Shown here piece after piece: positions 1 through 4,606 of a stretch of DNA of 5,379 bases. The stretch's first letter is position 1. Each line of letters starts with the position of its first letter. Origin of the DNA: CAZFPA01 sp964520975. GTDB lineage: Bacteria; Bacillota; Negativicutes; Selenomonadales; Selenomonadaceae. Position numbers and translations under genes: made by a program. The notes below the pieces were generated by a model. That model saw only the letters and a program-made list of their open reading frames with translations. It had not been told where the DNA came from and made no database searches. The stretch spans positions 1 through 5,379 of the forward strand of contig CAZFPA010000116.1 of NCBI GenBank assembly GCA_964520975.1. The letters are read 5' to 3'.

Positions 1-459
1 TAAAGGATGGCCGGGATGCCAAAGACTTTGATTTGCCGGAGAGGAAAAACCGACGTAAGAAGAGACAGTCCAAGAATGATTCTGAAGAGAATCAAACGCC
101 TGTGGAAAGGTTATCAGTAATAAAGAACATCATTTCGAGTAAAACACAAGCTTGCCGCACCAGATTGGTTGATTTCCAACCATGCAGTGAGAACGTATCG
201 ATGAATTCGCAACCGAGTAGTGGAGACACACGTCGAGAGTATTGCGTTGCTACAACGAAAAATATCCAAGAATCCTTGATTTTCAGTACTTCCAGCCCCA
301 TTTCCGCTTTAAGGGAAATATGGATGGAGACCCCAAAAAAGTCATTGAAGACTTCATCAAAGTGGAGGTACGGTTACATCTGGTATTGGTAGATACGTTA
401 TAGCAGTAAAAATGCAAGTGAAAAATGATTTCTACAACAGTATAGGTTTTAAGTCTTAG
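1..459 (+). pseudogene. decayed coding sequence, family not recognised (5' end outside window)
   Basis: No single frame gives a convincing protein here. The frame from position 3 is open to 392, but from about residue 45 it reads as Ser/Thr-rich noise. Protein-like stretches instead occur in turn: frame 3 (about 3-120, charged, with DLPERKNRRKKRQ), frame 1 (about 123-200, with HKLAAPDWLISNHAVRTY), frame 2 (221 to about 360, with CYNEKYPRILDFQYFQPHF and NMDGDPKKVIEDFIK) and frame 1 again (about 361-459, with GIGRYVIAVKMQVKNDFYN). The last stretch ends at TAG 457-459, exactly at the foot of the terminator, where a real gene would be expected to end. Three frame changes plus an in-frame TAG at 218-220 suggest a degenerating gene rather than one sequencing error. 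I do not recognise the family, and the reconstruction is an inference from protein-likeness alone. The alternative is non-coding sequence that is open by chance. Confidence 0.4.
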
Positions 460-497
460 ACGTTTGATATTTTAGAATATCGAACGTCTATTTTTTT
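457..497 (+). terminator. intrinsic terminator
   Basis: Left arm TAGACGTTTGATATT (457-471) pairs with AATATCGAACGTCTA (476-490) through 15 bp with one G-U wobble and a TTAG loop, followed by seven T residues (491-497). The orientation suits rightward transcripts ending after the decayed gene. It lies only 10 nt upstream of the next gene's Shine-Dalgarno site, so it could also act as an attenuator for that gene. Confidence 0.85.
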
Positions 498-523
498 ACT
501 TAATTTTAAAGGAGGAAACAAAA

Positions 524-958
524 ATGTTACGTGCTGGAATGGTGGAGAGATTCAAAAAGGCAATGCCGGTCCTGAAAGAAATGGTTCAAGATTTTGAATG
601 GCTGCAGGATGAATTTGATCCGAAAACGGCAACGGAGGAAGAACGGGCTTATGCAAAGCATTTGATGATGCTGGGATGCAATTCTTTTGATGAGGCAGAT
701 TGGCGCTTGACACGCATGTTTAAAGCGGTAGGAAAAACTGGTTATTTGGTAAGAAATAGCGCCGGTCGGTTCGAAATCGACGGTACAGATATTGAATTTA
801 CCTGTGGGAGCTGTTGTGAGGTATATGCACCATATTTTTCTGATGAAGATGGCTTGATGACCTGGATACCTACAGCGATTGAATATGACAAGGATTACTA
901 TTTTACCGCTCGTTCGAAAATGCCGGTAGAGGGAGCATTGGTGCGGGTGAAAGGTTGA
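524..958 (+). CDS. 144-aa protein with DUF5348-like C-terminal domain
   Basis: The start is fixed by a strong AAAGGAGG at 508-515, eight bases before the ATG. The N-terminal half (residues 1 to about 68) is charged and probably helical (MVERFKKAMPVLKEMVQDF). The C-terminal half, from about residue 72, reads as a small beta-rich domain: GYLVRNSAGRFEIDG, then ELTCG-like FTCGSC, then WIPTAIEYDKDYYF and a final VEGALVRVKG. That order matches what I recall of DUF5348, a small domain of unknown function in Bacillota plasmids and mobile elements; this is family resemblance from memory, not a search result. No signal peptide or membrane segment is visible. The gene stands alone between a terminator and a hairpin (974-1002), so it is probably transcribed separately from the parA operon. 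The function is unknown; an accessory role in plasmid upkeep is only a guess from position. Confidence 0.8.
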   Translation: MLRAGMVERFKKAMPVLKEMVQDFEWLQDEFDPKTATEEERAYAKHLMMLGCNSFDEADWRLTRMFKAVGKTGYLVRNSAGRFEIDGTDIEFTCGSCCEVYAPYFSDEDGLMTWIPTAIEYDKDYYFTARSKMPVEGALVRVKG

Positions 959-966
959 AAAAGACA

Positions 967-1038
967 TGAAAAAAGCGCTATCAGTTCGTGGCTGATAGCG
1001 CTCTTGTGGAAATTTGCTATTAACAAACTTCATGGGTT
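967..1038 (-). ncRNA. candidate leftward small RNA of about 70 nt
   Basis: Read on the minus strand, TATACT (complement of 1045-1050) is a good -10 box. Initiation would fall near 1038, and the leftward terminator stem 1002-974 with its T run would end the transcript near 967. The -35 region is weak, with only TGTAAA at a suitable distance. The minus-strand ORF in the same span starts at 1033 with no ribosome binding site and simply mirrors the + gene, so a coding role is unlikely. This is an inference from promoter plus terminator alone. Confidence 0.3.
969..1002 (-). terminator. hairpin with U-tract on the minus strand
   Basis: AGCGCTATCAG (974-984) and CTGATAGCGCT (992-1002) form a perfect 11-bp stem with a 7-nt loop. 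The flanking homopolymer is AAAAAA at 969-974, so the U-tract follows the stem only when read leftward. On the + strand the stem is followed by CTTGTGG, a poor terminator tail. The site may still end the upstream gene's transcript inefficiently, but by sequence it is a leftward terminator. Confidence 0.7.
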
Positions 1039-1049
1039 ACCCATAGTAT
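1020..1049 (+). promoter_or_regulatory. probable promoter of the parA operon
   Basis: TTAACA at 1020-1025 and TAGTAT at 1044-1049 resemble sigma-A -35 and -10 boxes, with an 18-bp spacer. The predicted start near 1056 leaves a leader of about 47 nt before parA. This is the only good rightward promoter I can see before the long gene series, whose genes then overlap or lie close together. Confidence 0.6.
1032..1044. promoter_or_regulatory. palindromic operator candidate in the parA promoter
   Basis: ATGGGT and ACCCAT flank a single central T, a near-perfect 13-bp palindrome. It fills the -35/-10 spacer of the parA promoter and touches the -10 box. On the other strand it covers the start point of the candidate leftward RNA. 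Its position is ideal for a repressor that autoregulates the partition operon. The binding protein is not shown by the sequence; ParB is one candidate. Confidence 0.5.
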
Positions 1050-1057
1050 AGCAGATT

Positions 1058-1089
1058 TTCGCTTGATTTTACAGATAAATTTAAGCGAA
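1058..1089 (+). promoter_or_regulatory. 5' leader hairpin of parA mRNA
   Basis: TTCGCTT (1058-1064) pairs with AAGCGAA (1083-1089). The stem extends inward by a G-U and an A-U pair, leaving a loop of about 14 nt. It would lie at the very 5' end of the predicted transcript, and its right arm touches the Shine-Dalgarno region (about 1088-1096). It could stabilise the mRNA or limit translation of parA. Confidence 0.4.
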
Positions 1090-1102
1090 GGGATGAGATT
1101 TT

Positions 1103-1858
1103 ATGAAAACATTTTCAATCATCAATAAAAAAGGCGGCGTGGGGAAAACTACGATTACCGTCAATCTGGCCTATCTGATTGCTGAAAGCTGTGATCTTCG
1201 GGTGCTGGTCATCGATAACGATGATCAGGGCAATGATTCTCAATTCTTTGCGGTAGAGCCGCAGACAACTCTGGCAGATATCCTGTTGGGCAGAAAGAAT
1301 ATCCAGGACGTAATCCAGTCAACGCGCTACAGCAATATAGATATCATTGCCAGTGGTGCGGAATTGCTGGATGCCAATGTAAGTGTCATCAAGGATGAGG
1401 AAATCGTACAGCAGACCATCCTTAAGGAAGCGTTGGAGCAGGTGAAGGAGTCTTATGATATCTGTCTCATCGATAATCCGCCAACCATCAATGCCTCGGT
1501 CATCAATGGTCTTGTTGCAAGTGATGAAGTCATTATTGTAACAACGCCGGATATGTATGGTATTCGCGGCGTTGCGCAGATGGCAGAGTACATTGAGGCC
1601 ATCCAGGAATATAATCCTGATCTGTGTTTCCGAGGATGCCTGCTCAATAAATTTTCTTCAACACCACATGGTTTTCGTTGTATTGAAGCTTTAAGCGAAG
1701 TCGTTCCACTTTTTCGGTCACGTATCCGTTATACCAAGGATAAACTGGAGGCCTCTGCCGAAGAGAAGAAATCCATCTTCGAGTATTCGCCAAATTGCGG
1801 CTTTGCCCGGGATCTTGTCCATTTCTTTCAAGAGCTTATGGCGGGAGGTGAGGATTGA
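1103..1858 (+). CDS. parA: ParA-family partition ATPase
   Basis: This is a deviant Walker ATPase of the ParA/Soj group, which binds DNA cooperatively with ATP and moves ParB-bound plasmid copies apart on the nucleoid. The deviant Walker A motif KGGVGKTT lies at residues 10-17, with signature Lys10 and catalytic Lys15. Walker A' reads VIDNDDQGN at 36-44, with Asp38 and Asp40. Walker B reads YDICLIDNPP at 118-127, with Asp124. The length, 251 aa, and the lack of an N-terminal helix-turn-helix fit the short Soj-like/type Ib class, which does not usually repress its own promoter. The ATG follows a GAAGGGATGAG ribosome binding region. The stop overlaps the parB start by one base, so the pair is translationally coupled. 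The one departure I noted is Asn39 with Asp41 in A', where many relatives have LDP. Confidence 0.95.
   Translation: MKTFSIINKKGGVGKTTITVNLAYLIAESCDLRVLVIDNDDQGNDSQFFAVEPQTTLADILLGRKNIQDVIQSTRYSNIDIIASGAELLDANVSVIKDEEIVQQTILKEALEQVKESYDICLIDNPPTINASVINGLVASDEVIIVTTPDMYGIRGVAQMAEYIEAIQEYNPDLCFRGCLLNKFSSTPHGFRCIEALSEVVPLFRSRIRYTKDKLEASAEEKKSIFEYSPNCGFARDLVHFFQELMAGGED
1843..1853 (+). promoter_or_regulatory. ribosome binding site that sets the parB start
   Basis: GGGAGGTGAGG inside the parA 3' end lies 4 nt before ATG 1858. An in-frame TTG at 1855 would be only one base from this site, so ATG 1858 is the better start. Confidence 0.7.
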
Positions 1859-2979
1859 TGAAGAAGCAATCTGCAAGTCTTATCGCCAAGCTGCTCAATA
1901 AGAATTCTCAGCCCCAGGCAGGTCCTGAAACGGCAACAGTACAGGAGAAAATTGTCCTCCGGGATGCCCGGGAACTGGTGCCTAATCCCAAGAACAAAGA
2001 CTACAGTATGGATAATATCGAGGAACTGGCAGCGATGATTCAGATCACGCATCGCGTGGATCCGATTACAGTAAGGGAACTGCCAGATGGCCGTTTCATG
2101 GTCATCAGCGGTCATCGCCGTCGTTTAGCGCAGCTTTATCGCTATGAGCATGGGATGAGCGATACGGCAGACCTTCCGACTGTGGTGCAGTCTATGGTCA
2201 ATGATTTCACTGAGGCAGATATTACCGATGATGAAATAGAAACACTGAATGTTGTCTTTCCCAATAAAGGCTCACGCAGAAATCTTACACCATCCGAGGA
2301 AGCTGCAGAAATTGCTATGATCAAGCCAATCATACGCAAGCTCTATGACTATCAGAAGGGCCAGAATGGAGCGCAGGGGAATTTCAAAGCCTTTTTTGCA
2401 GATATCCTGGGAATATCGCCAACCGCATTGGTACGTAAGGAAGCAATCAACAAACTGGCAGAGCCTGTCAAAGCAGCCGTTGATGCCGGGGCGATAACTT
2501 CTACAGCAGCTGCTGAGTTATCCGGTCTGGATAAAGAGGAACAATCTGCTGTCGTAGCATCTCTTCAGGACAAAGGCGAAAAAGTGACGGTCAAGGCTGT
2601 GAGTGAGGCAAAAGAGAAACTGCGCCAGCCGGAAAGTGAAGACGTCGATGTTTGTCGTCCGATGGAAACGGAATTGGAGGCTGCCGGTCAGGAAAAGCTA
2701 TTCAAGACACCTTTAGTTGATGCTCTGGGATTTGAGCAGGAAATACAGCCGGCGGTCACAGCTGCTGAAGAAAATGGAGTCATAGAGCAAGGCATAGCGA
2801 TAGAACCAGAAATCTTTCAACATGTGTTGTCCATAACTGCATATTGCCGCAGACAGCATAGCATGGATTCTTCCTGCAATCGCTGCAGCTGCAGCAGAGA
2901 CGGCCGATGCCGGATTGGCCGCCCTTATGACTGGCAGGTGACTGTGGAGGACCAGGATGATGACAAAGAAGCCAGGTAG
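1858..2979 (+). CDS. parB: ParB/Spo0J-family partition protein
   Basis: This is the centromere-binding partner of the upstream ParA ATPase. In the family, CTP-dependent clamps load at parS sites and spread along the DNA. The N-terminal domain has the ParB signature IVLRDARELVPNP (about 32-44), then VDPITVRELPDGRF and the nucleotide-binding ISGHRRRLA (83-91), equivalent to GERRxRA. A DNA-binding helix-turn-helix is likely at about 176-198 (FKAFFADILGISPTALVRKEAI). Residues about 225-325 form an acidic, Glu/Ala-rich linker. The ATG start (373 aa) overlaps the parA stop by one base. Oddity: from about residue 327 the frame gives a Cys/Arg-rich tail that does not resemble the rest, while the +1 frame reads as a hydrophobic, Ala-rich helix ending at TGA 2939-2941, just before the next gene's ribosome binding site. 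The true C-terminus is therefore uncertain. Confidence 0.92.
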   Translation: MKKQSASLIAKLLNKNSQPQAGPETATVQEKIVLRDARELVPNPKNKDYSMDNIEELAAMIQITHRVDPITVRELPDGRFMVISGHRRRLAQLYRYEHGMSDTADLPTVVQSMVNDFTEADITDDEIETLNVVFPNKGSRRNLTPSEEAAEIAMIKPIIRKLYDYQKGQNGAQGNFKAFFADILGISPTALVRKEAINKLAEPVKAAVDAGAITSTAAAELSGLDKEEQSAVVASLQDKGEKVTVKAVSEAKEKLRQPESEDVDVCRPMETELEAAGQEKLFKTPLVDALGFEQEIQPAVTAAEENGVIEQGIAIEPEIFQHVLSITAYCRRQHSMDSSCNRCSCSRDGRCRIGRPYDWQVTVEDQDDDKEAR

Positions 2980-3112
2980 GAATAAGCAAGACAAAGATTT
3001 GATAGGCTGTCCGGATTGTCAGCGGTATTGCTGCCATGCTTGTGACCGGCCCTGCCAATATGCAGACAGATATCGTAAGGCATCGCAGGTGGATGTGAGG
3101 TGTAAGGGTTAA
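2957..3112 (+). CDS. 51-aa cysteine-rich (zinc-knuckle-like) protein
   Basis: A short ORF starts at ATG 2957 (or the adjacent in-frame ATG 2960), with GGAGG at 2946-2950 as ribosome binding site. It overlaps the annotated parB end by 23 bases, and its stop TAA directly abuts the ATG of the replication gene. After a basic N-terminus (MTKKPGRNKQDKD) come seven cysteines: CPDC at 18-21, CCHAC at 25-29, Cys33 and Cys49. Closely spaced CxxC pairs with a histidine suggest a metal-binding, probably zinc, mini-domain. I do not recognise a family. Its position between partition and replication genes, and its perfect fit in the operon, argue that it is translated. A nucleic-acid-binding or regulatory role is a guess. 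Confidence 0.65.
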   Translation: MMTKKPGRNKQDKDLIGCPDCQRYCCHACDRPCQYADRYRKASQVDVRCKG

Positions 3113-4138
3113 ATGAGTAAATTATTGATGGATGAAGTCCCTTTGATGTGTCAGCCAAGCCTGGCTGTAAAGATCGGCTTGAATGAGGCACTCTTTATCC
3201 AGCAGCTGCATTATTGGCTGACGAGCAGCAAGAACATCAGGGACGGGAAGCACTGGGTATATAACACGGTGGATGAGTGGAATAAGCAGTTCCCTTTCTG
3301 GTCCAAGGCAACATTGAAACGGACGATTGCCAGTCTTGAAAAGATGGGGCTTATCCAGAGTGCCAATTATAATCGGATCAGTATCGACCGTACGAAATGG
3401 TACACCATAGATTATGAGGCCTTATGTGCTTTGGAAACAAAAAATGAAAATTCAAATAATGATAGAAAAACGGATGAGTCATCCAACAGCTCAAATTGCA
3501 CCAATGGGCTGAATCAAAGGGGCGAAGAGGATTTTTCTGCGCTGCAGGAGGCGAAGAATAGTAGTGATTCCGAGATTGAGCCATCCATGAGCGCAAATTG
3601 CACCTTTCCATCAGGTCAAAATGAGCCGATGGATGAGTGCAATCTGCACCCACCAATAACCAGAAACAACAACAGAGATTATCTTCCAGAGAATACAACA
3701 ACAGCTAAGCAAGAGGAACATCCAAATGAGGACGGTGCTGTTGTCCATGATTTTTCGGAACAGGCAGCAAAGTGTGGGATTCCTTCCCGCACGCTGCAGA
3801 CATTCATCAAAACCTACGGACAGGAAAACGTGCAGAAGCAAATGGACCTCTTGCAGAAGGCTTTAAAGCGGAATCATATCAATAATCCAGCTGGATGGCT
3901 GCGTATGGCATTGAGGGAAGGCTATACGGATGCAGCTGTGGAGCTCGCAAGAATCAAAAACGAAAGAAAGGCAGAAGCGAAAAAGCGGGCAGATGAATTT
4001 ACCAAACGCCAGCTGGCAGCCTATGCAGAGATCGATGCAAAAGAACAAGAAAAAATAGAAATTGATCCAAGCAGCCCATTTCATGCTTTTTTAAAGAAAA
4101 TCAAGCAAAAAAGGCAGCAGGAAGGTCCGGCTTCCTAA
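3113..4138 (+). CDS. winged-helix replication-initiator-like protein
   Basis: The N-terminus (about 13-110) has the arrangement seen in phage and plasmid replication proteins of Bacillota: LAVKIGLNEALFIQQLHYWL (17-36), then KHWVYNTVDEWNKQFPFW and SKATLKRTIASLEKMGLI (64-81), a winged-helix module. A polar linker (about 110-215) carries repeated NCT/CN patterns and a PITRNNNRDY ... TTT segment typical of such proteins. The C-terminal part has GIPSRTLQTFIKTYGQENV and NPAGWLRMALREGY (about 257-270), a motif also found near the C-terminus of plasmid initiators, then a basic, probably coiled-coil tail. It would recognise the origin and recruit helicase loading factors. The start ATG directly follows the upstream stop, with AAGGG and GAGGTG just before it. 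The family assignment is from memory; a transcription regulator is the main alternative. The stop codon lies inside the left arm of the palindrome. Confidence 0.72.
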   Translation: MSKLLMDEVPLMCQPSLAVKIGLNEALFIQQLHYWLTSSKNIRDGKHWVYNTVDEWNKQFPFWSKATLKRTIASLEKMGLIQSANYNRISIDRTKWYTIDYEALCALETKNENSNNDRKTDESSNSSNCTNGLNQRGEEDFSALQEAKNSSDSEIEPSMSANCTFPSGQNEPMDECNLHPPITRNNNRDYLPENTTTAKQEEHPNEDGAVVHDFSEQAAKCGIPSRTLQTFIKTYGQENVQKQMDLLQKALKRNHINNPAGWLRMALREGYTDAAVELARIKNERKAEAKKRADEFTKRQLAAYAEIDAKEQEKIEIDPSSPFHAFLKKIKQKRQQEGPAS

Positions 4139-4165
4139 AAGTGGTCCATAATGGACCACTTTTAG
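4135..4165. repeat. 31-bp palindrome, copy 1
   Basis: Arm CTAAAAGTGGTCCAT (4135-4149), central A, and the exact complementary arm 4151-4165. It contains the stop codon of the replication gene and ends 8 nt before the Shine-Dalgarno site of the next gene. As RNA it would form a 13-bp stem with an ATAAT loop. The AAAA and TTTT ends also give it a weak bidirectional terminator look. A second copy lies 285 bp downstream. Confidence 0.9.
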
Positions 4166-4187
4166 AGAGCTCAAGGAGGTAAACAAT

Positions 4188-4397
4188 ATGCAGCTGGAAT
4201 TCAGCGAAAATGACAGAATCGTCATGTGTACAAAACGTTGTATTTCTCATGGAGATGAATACATATGGTACGACCAGGCCCATGTCCTTATTTTTCGATT
4301 GAGCAAGGAAAAATTTGAACTTTGCCTGCGACGGGTAACGAAAGGAGGTGACAGCCAGACGGGAAAAGAAACGGCTCAAAAAGCAGTAAGGGAATAA
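4188..4397 (+). CDS. 69-aa hypothetical protein
   Basis: AAGGAGGT at 4173-4180, seven bases before the ATG, is a strong ribosome binding site and fixes the start. Residues 1-50 look like a compact small domain with alternating hydrophobic residues (LEFSENDRIVMCTKRC, EYIWYDQAHVLIFRLS) and three cysteines (14, 18, 46). Residues 51-69 are a polar, probably disordered tail. I recognise no family. The gene is bracketed by the two copies of the palindrome, which hints that expression is regulated or that the gene entered as a cassette. Its stop overlaps a possible ATG (TAATG, 4395-4399). An unused strong Shine-Dalgarno-like sequence lies inside its 3' part (4341-4351), which may mean that the tail has been remodelled. 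Confidence 0.65.
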   Translation: MQLEFSENDRIVMCTKRCISHGDEYIWYDQAHVLIFRLSKEKFELCLRRVTKGGDSQTGKETAQKAVRE

Positions 4398-4471
4398 TGT
4401 CCAGTGCAAAACAAATTATTGAAAAGTGGTCCATTATGGACCACTTCAGGGGAGGAAAAAGGTATGGATAA
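4397..4471 (+). CDS. possible 24-aa mini-ORF spanning the second palindrome
   Basis: ATG 4397 overlaps the stop of the 69-aa gene (TAATG), with AAGGG at 4388-4392 upstream. The frame reads MSSAKQIIEKWSIMDHF and ends at TAA 4469-4471, eight bases into the next gene. Its middle (EKWSIMDHF) is encoded by the palindrome. It could be a coupling or leader peptide linking translation of its neighbours. It could equally be a chance opening, since it is very short and has no recognisable domain. Confidence 0.25.
   Translation: MSSAKQIIEKWSIMDHFRGGKRYG
4422..4446. repeat. palindrome, copy 2
   Basis: AAGTGGTCCAT (4424-4434), central T, and the exact complement 4436-4446. Over 25 nt (4422-4446) it differs from copy 1 only at the central base. 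It is followed by CAGGGGAGG rather than a T run, so it is not an intrinsic terminator. It ends 2 nt before the GGGGAGG ribosome binding site of the 45-aa gene. Confidence 0.9.
4449..4455 (+). promoter_or_regulatory. ribosome binding site that sets the start at 4464
   Basis: GGGGAGG lies eight bases before ATG 4464. It selects that start over an in-frame GTG at 4404, which has no ribosome binding site and would run through the palindrome. Confidence 0.75.
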
Positions 4472-4601
4472 GAAAATCAATGTGCAGGAAGATCAGGTCG
4501 GCATGAAGACTGCCGATGCTTTGGACATCGATTATGATGAAAATCAGCTTTTGGCAGCAGAGTTCACTGAAGCCGATGGGCAGCAAGAGAAACGTGGGTG
4601 A
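4464..4601 (+). CDS. 45-aa acidic hypothetical protein
   Basis: The start is chosen from GGGGAGG at 4449-4455. The product is small, strongly acidic and without cysteine or a membrane segment (for example DALDIDYDENQ and AAEFTEADGQQE). It lies directly downstream of the second palindrome and its stop is five bases before the next gene's ATG, so it is part of the operon and probably coupled to the ArdC-like gene. No family is recognised. Acidic small proteins beside DNA-binding genes can act as DNA mimics or as partner proteins, but nothing in the sequence proves this here. Confidence 0.6.
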   Translation: MDKKINVQEDQVGMKTADALDIDYDENQLLAAEFTEADGQQEKRG

Positions 4602-4606
4602 TACAG

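Noticed and set aside
33..392. 119-aa forward ORF from a TTG codon
   Set aside because: No ribosome binding site. The second half is Ser/Thr-rich out-of-frame noise, and other frames look more protein-like over the same bases. Treated as part of a pseudogene.
527..1033. 168-aa minus-strand ORF
   Set aside because: No ribosome binding site. It is the mirror of the well-supported 144-aa + gene and runs through the hairpin 974-1002.
1855..1857. TTG start for parB
   Set aside because: Too close to GGGAGGTGAGG, and ATG is the very next codon. ATG 1858 fits spacing and gives a normal coupled overlap.
2882..2895. Perfect 14-bp palindrome in parB (GCTGCAGCTGCAGC)
   Set aside because: It arises from a run of GCA/GCT alanine-type codons in low-complexity sequence, with nothing else pointing to a binding site.
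2713..3191. Three overlapping minus-strand ORFs opposite parB, the Cys-rich gene and rep
   Set aside because: Shadows of + genes with no start signals. The Ala-rich stretch comes from the GCAGCTGCAGC composition of the opposite strand.
4135..4165. Calling palindrome copy 1 simply an intrinsic terminator
   Set aside because: Its T run is only four bases and inside the stem, and copy 2 has no T run at all. A shared role other than termination is more likely.
3378..4409. Minus-strand ORFs opposite the replication gene and the 69-aa gene
   Set aside because: Cys/Phe/Leu-rich translations typical of antisense frames, with no ribosome binding sites.
4404..4463. GTG-initiated 65-aa form of the 45-aa gene
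   Set aside because: The extension is encoded by the palindrome and lacks a ribosome binding site; GGGGAGG serves ATG 4464.
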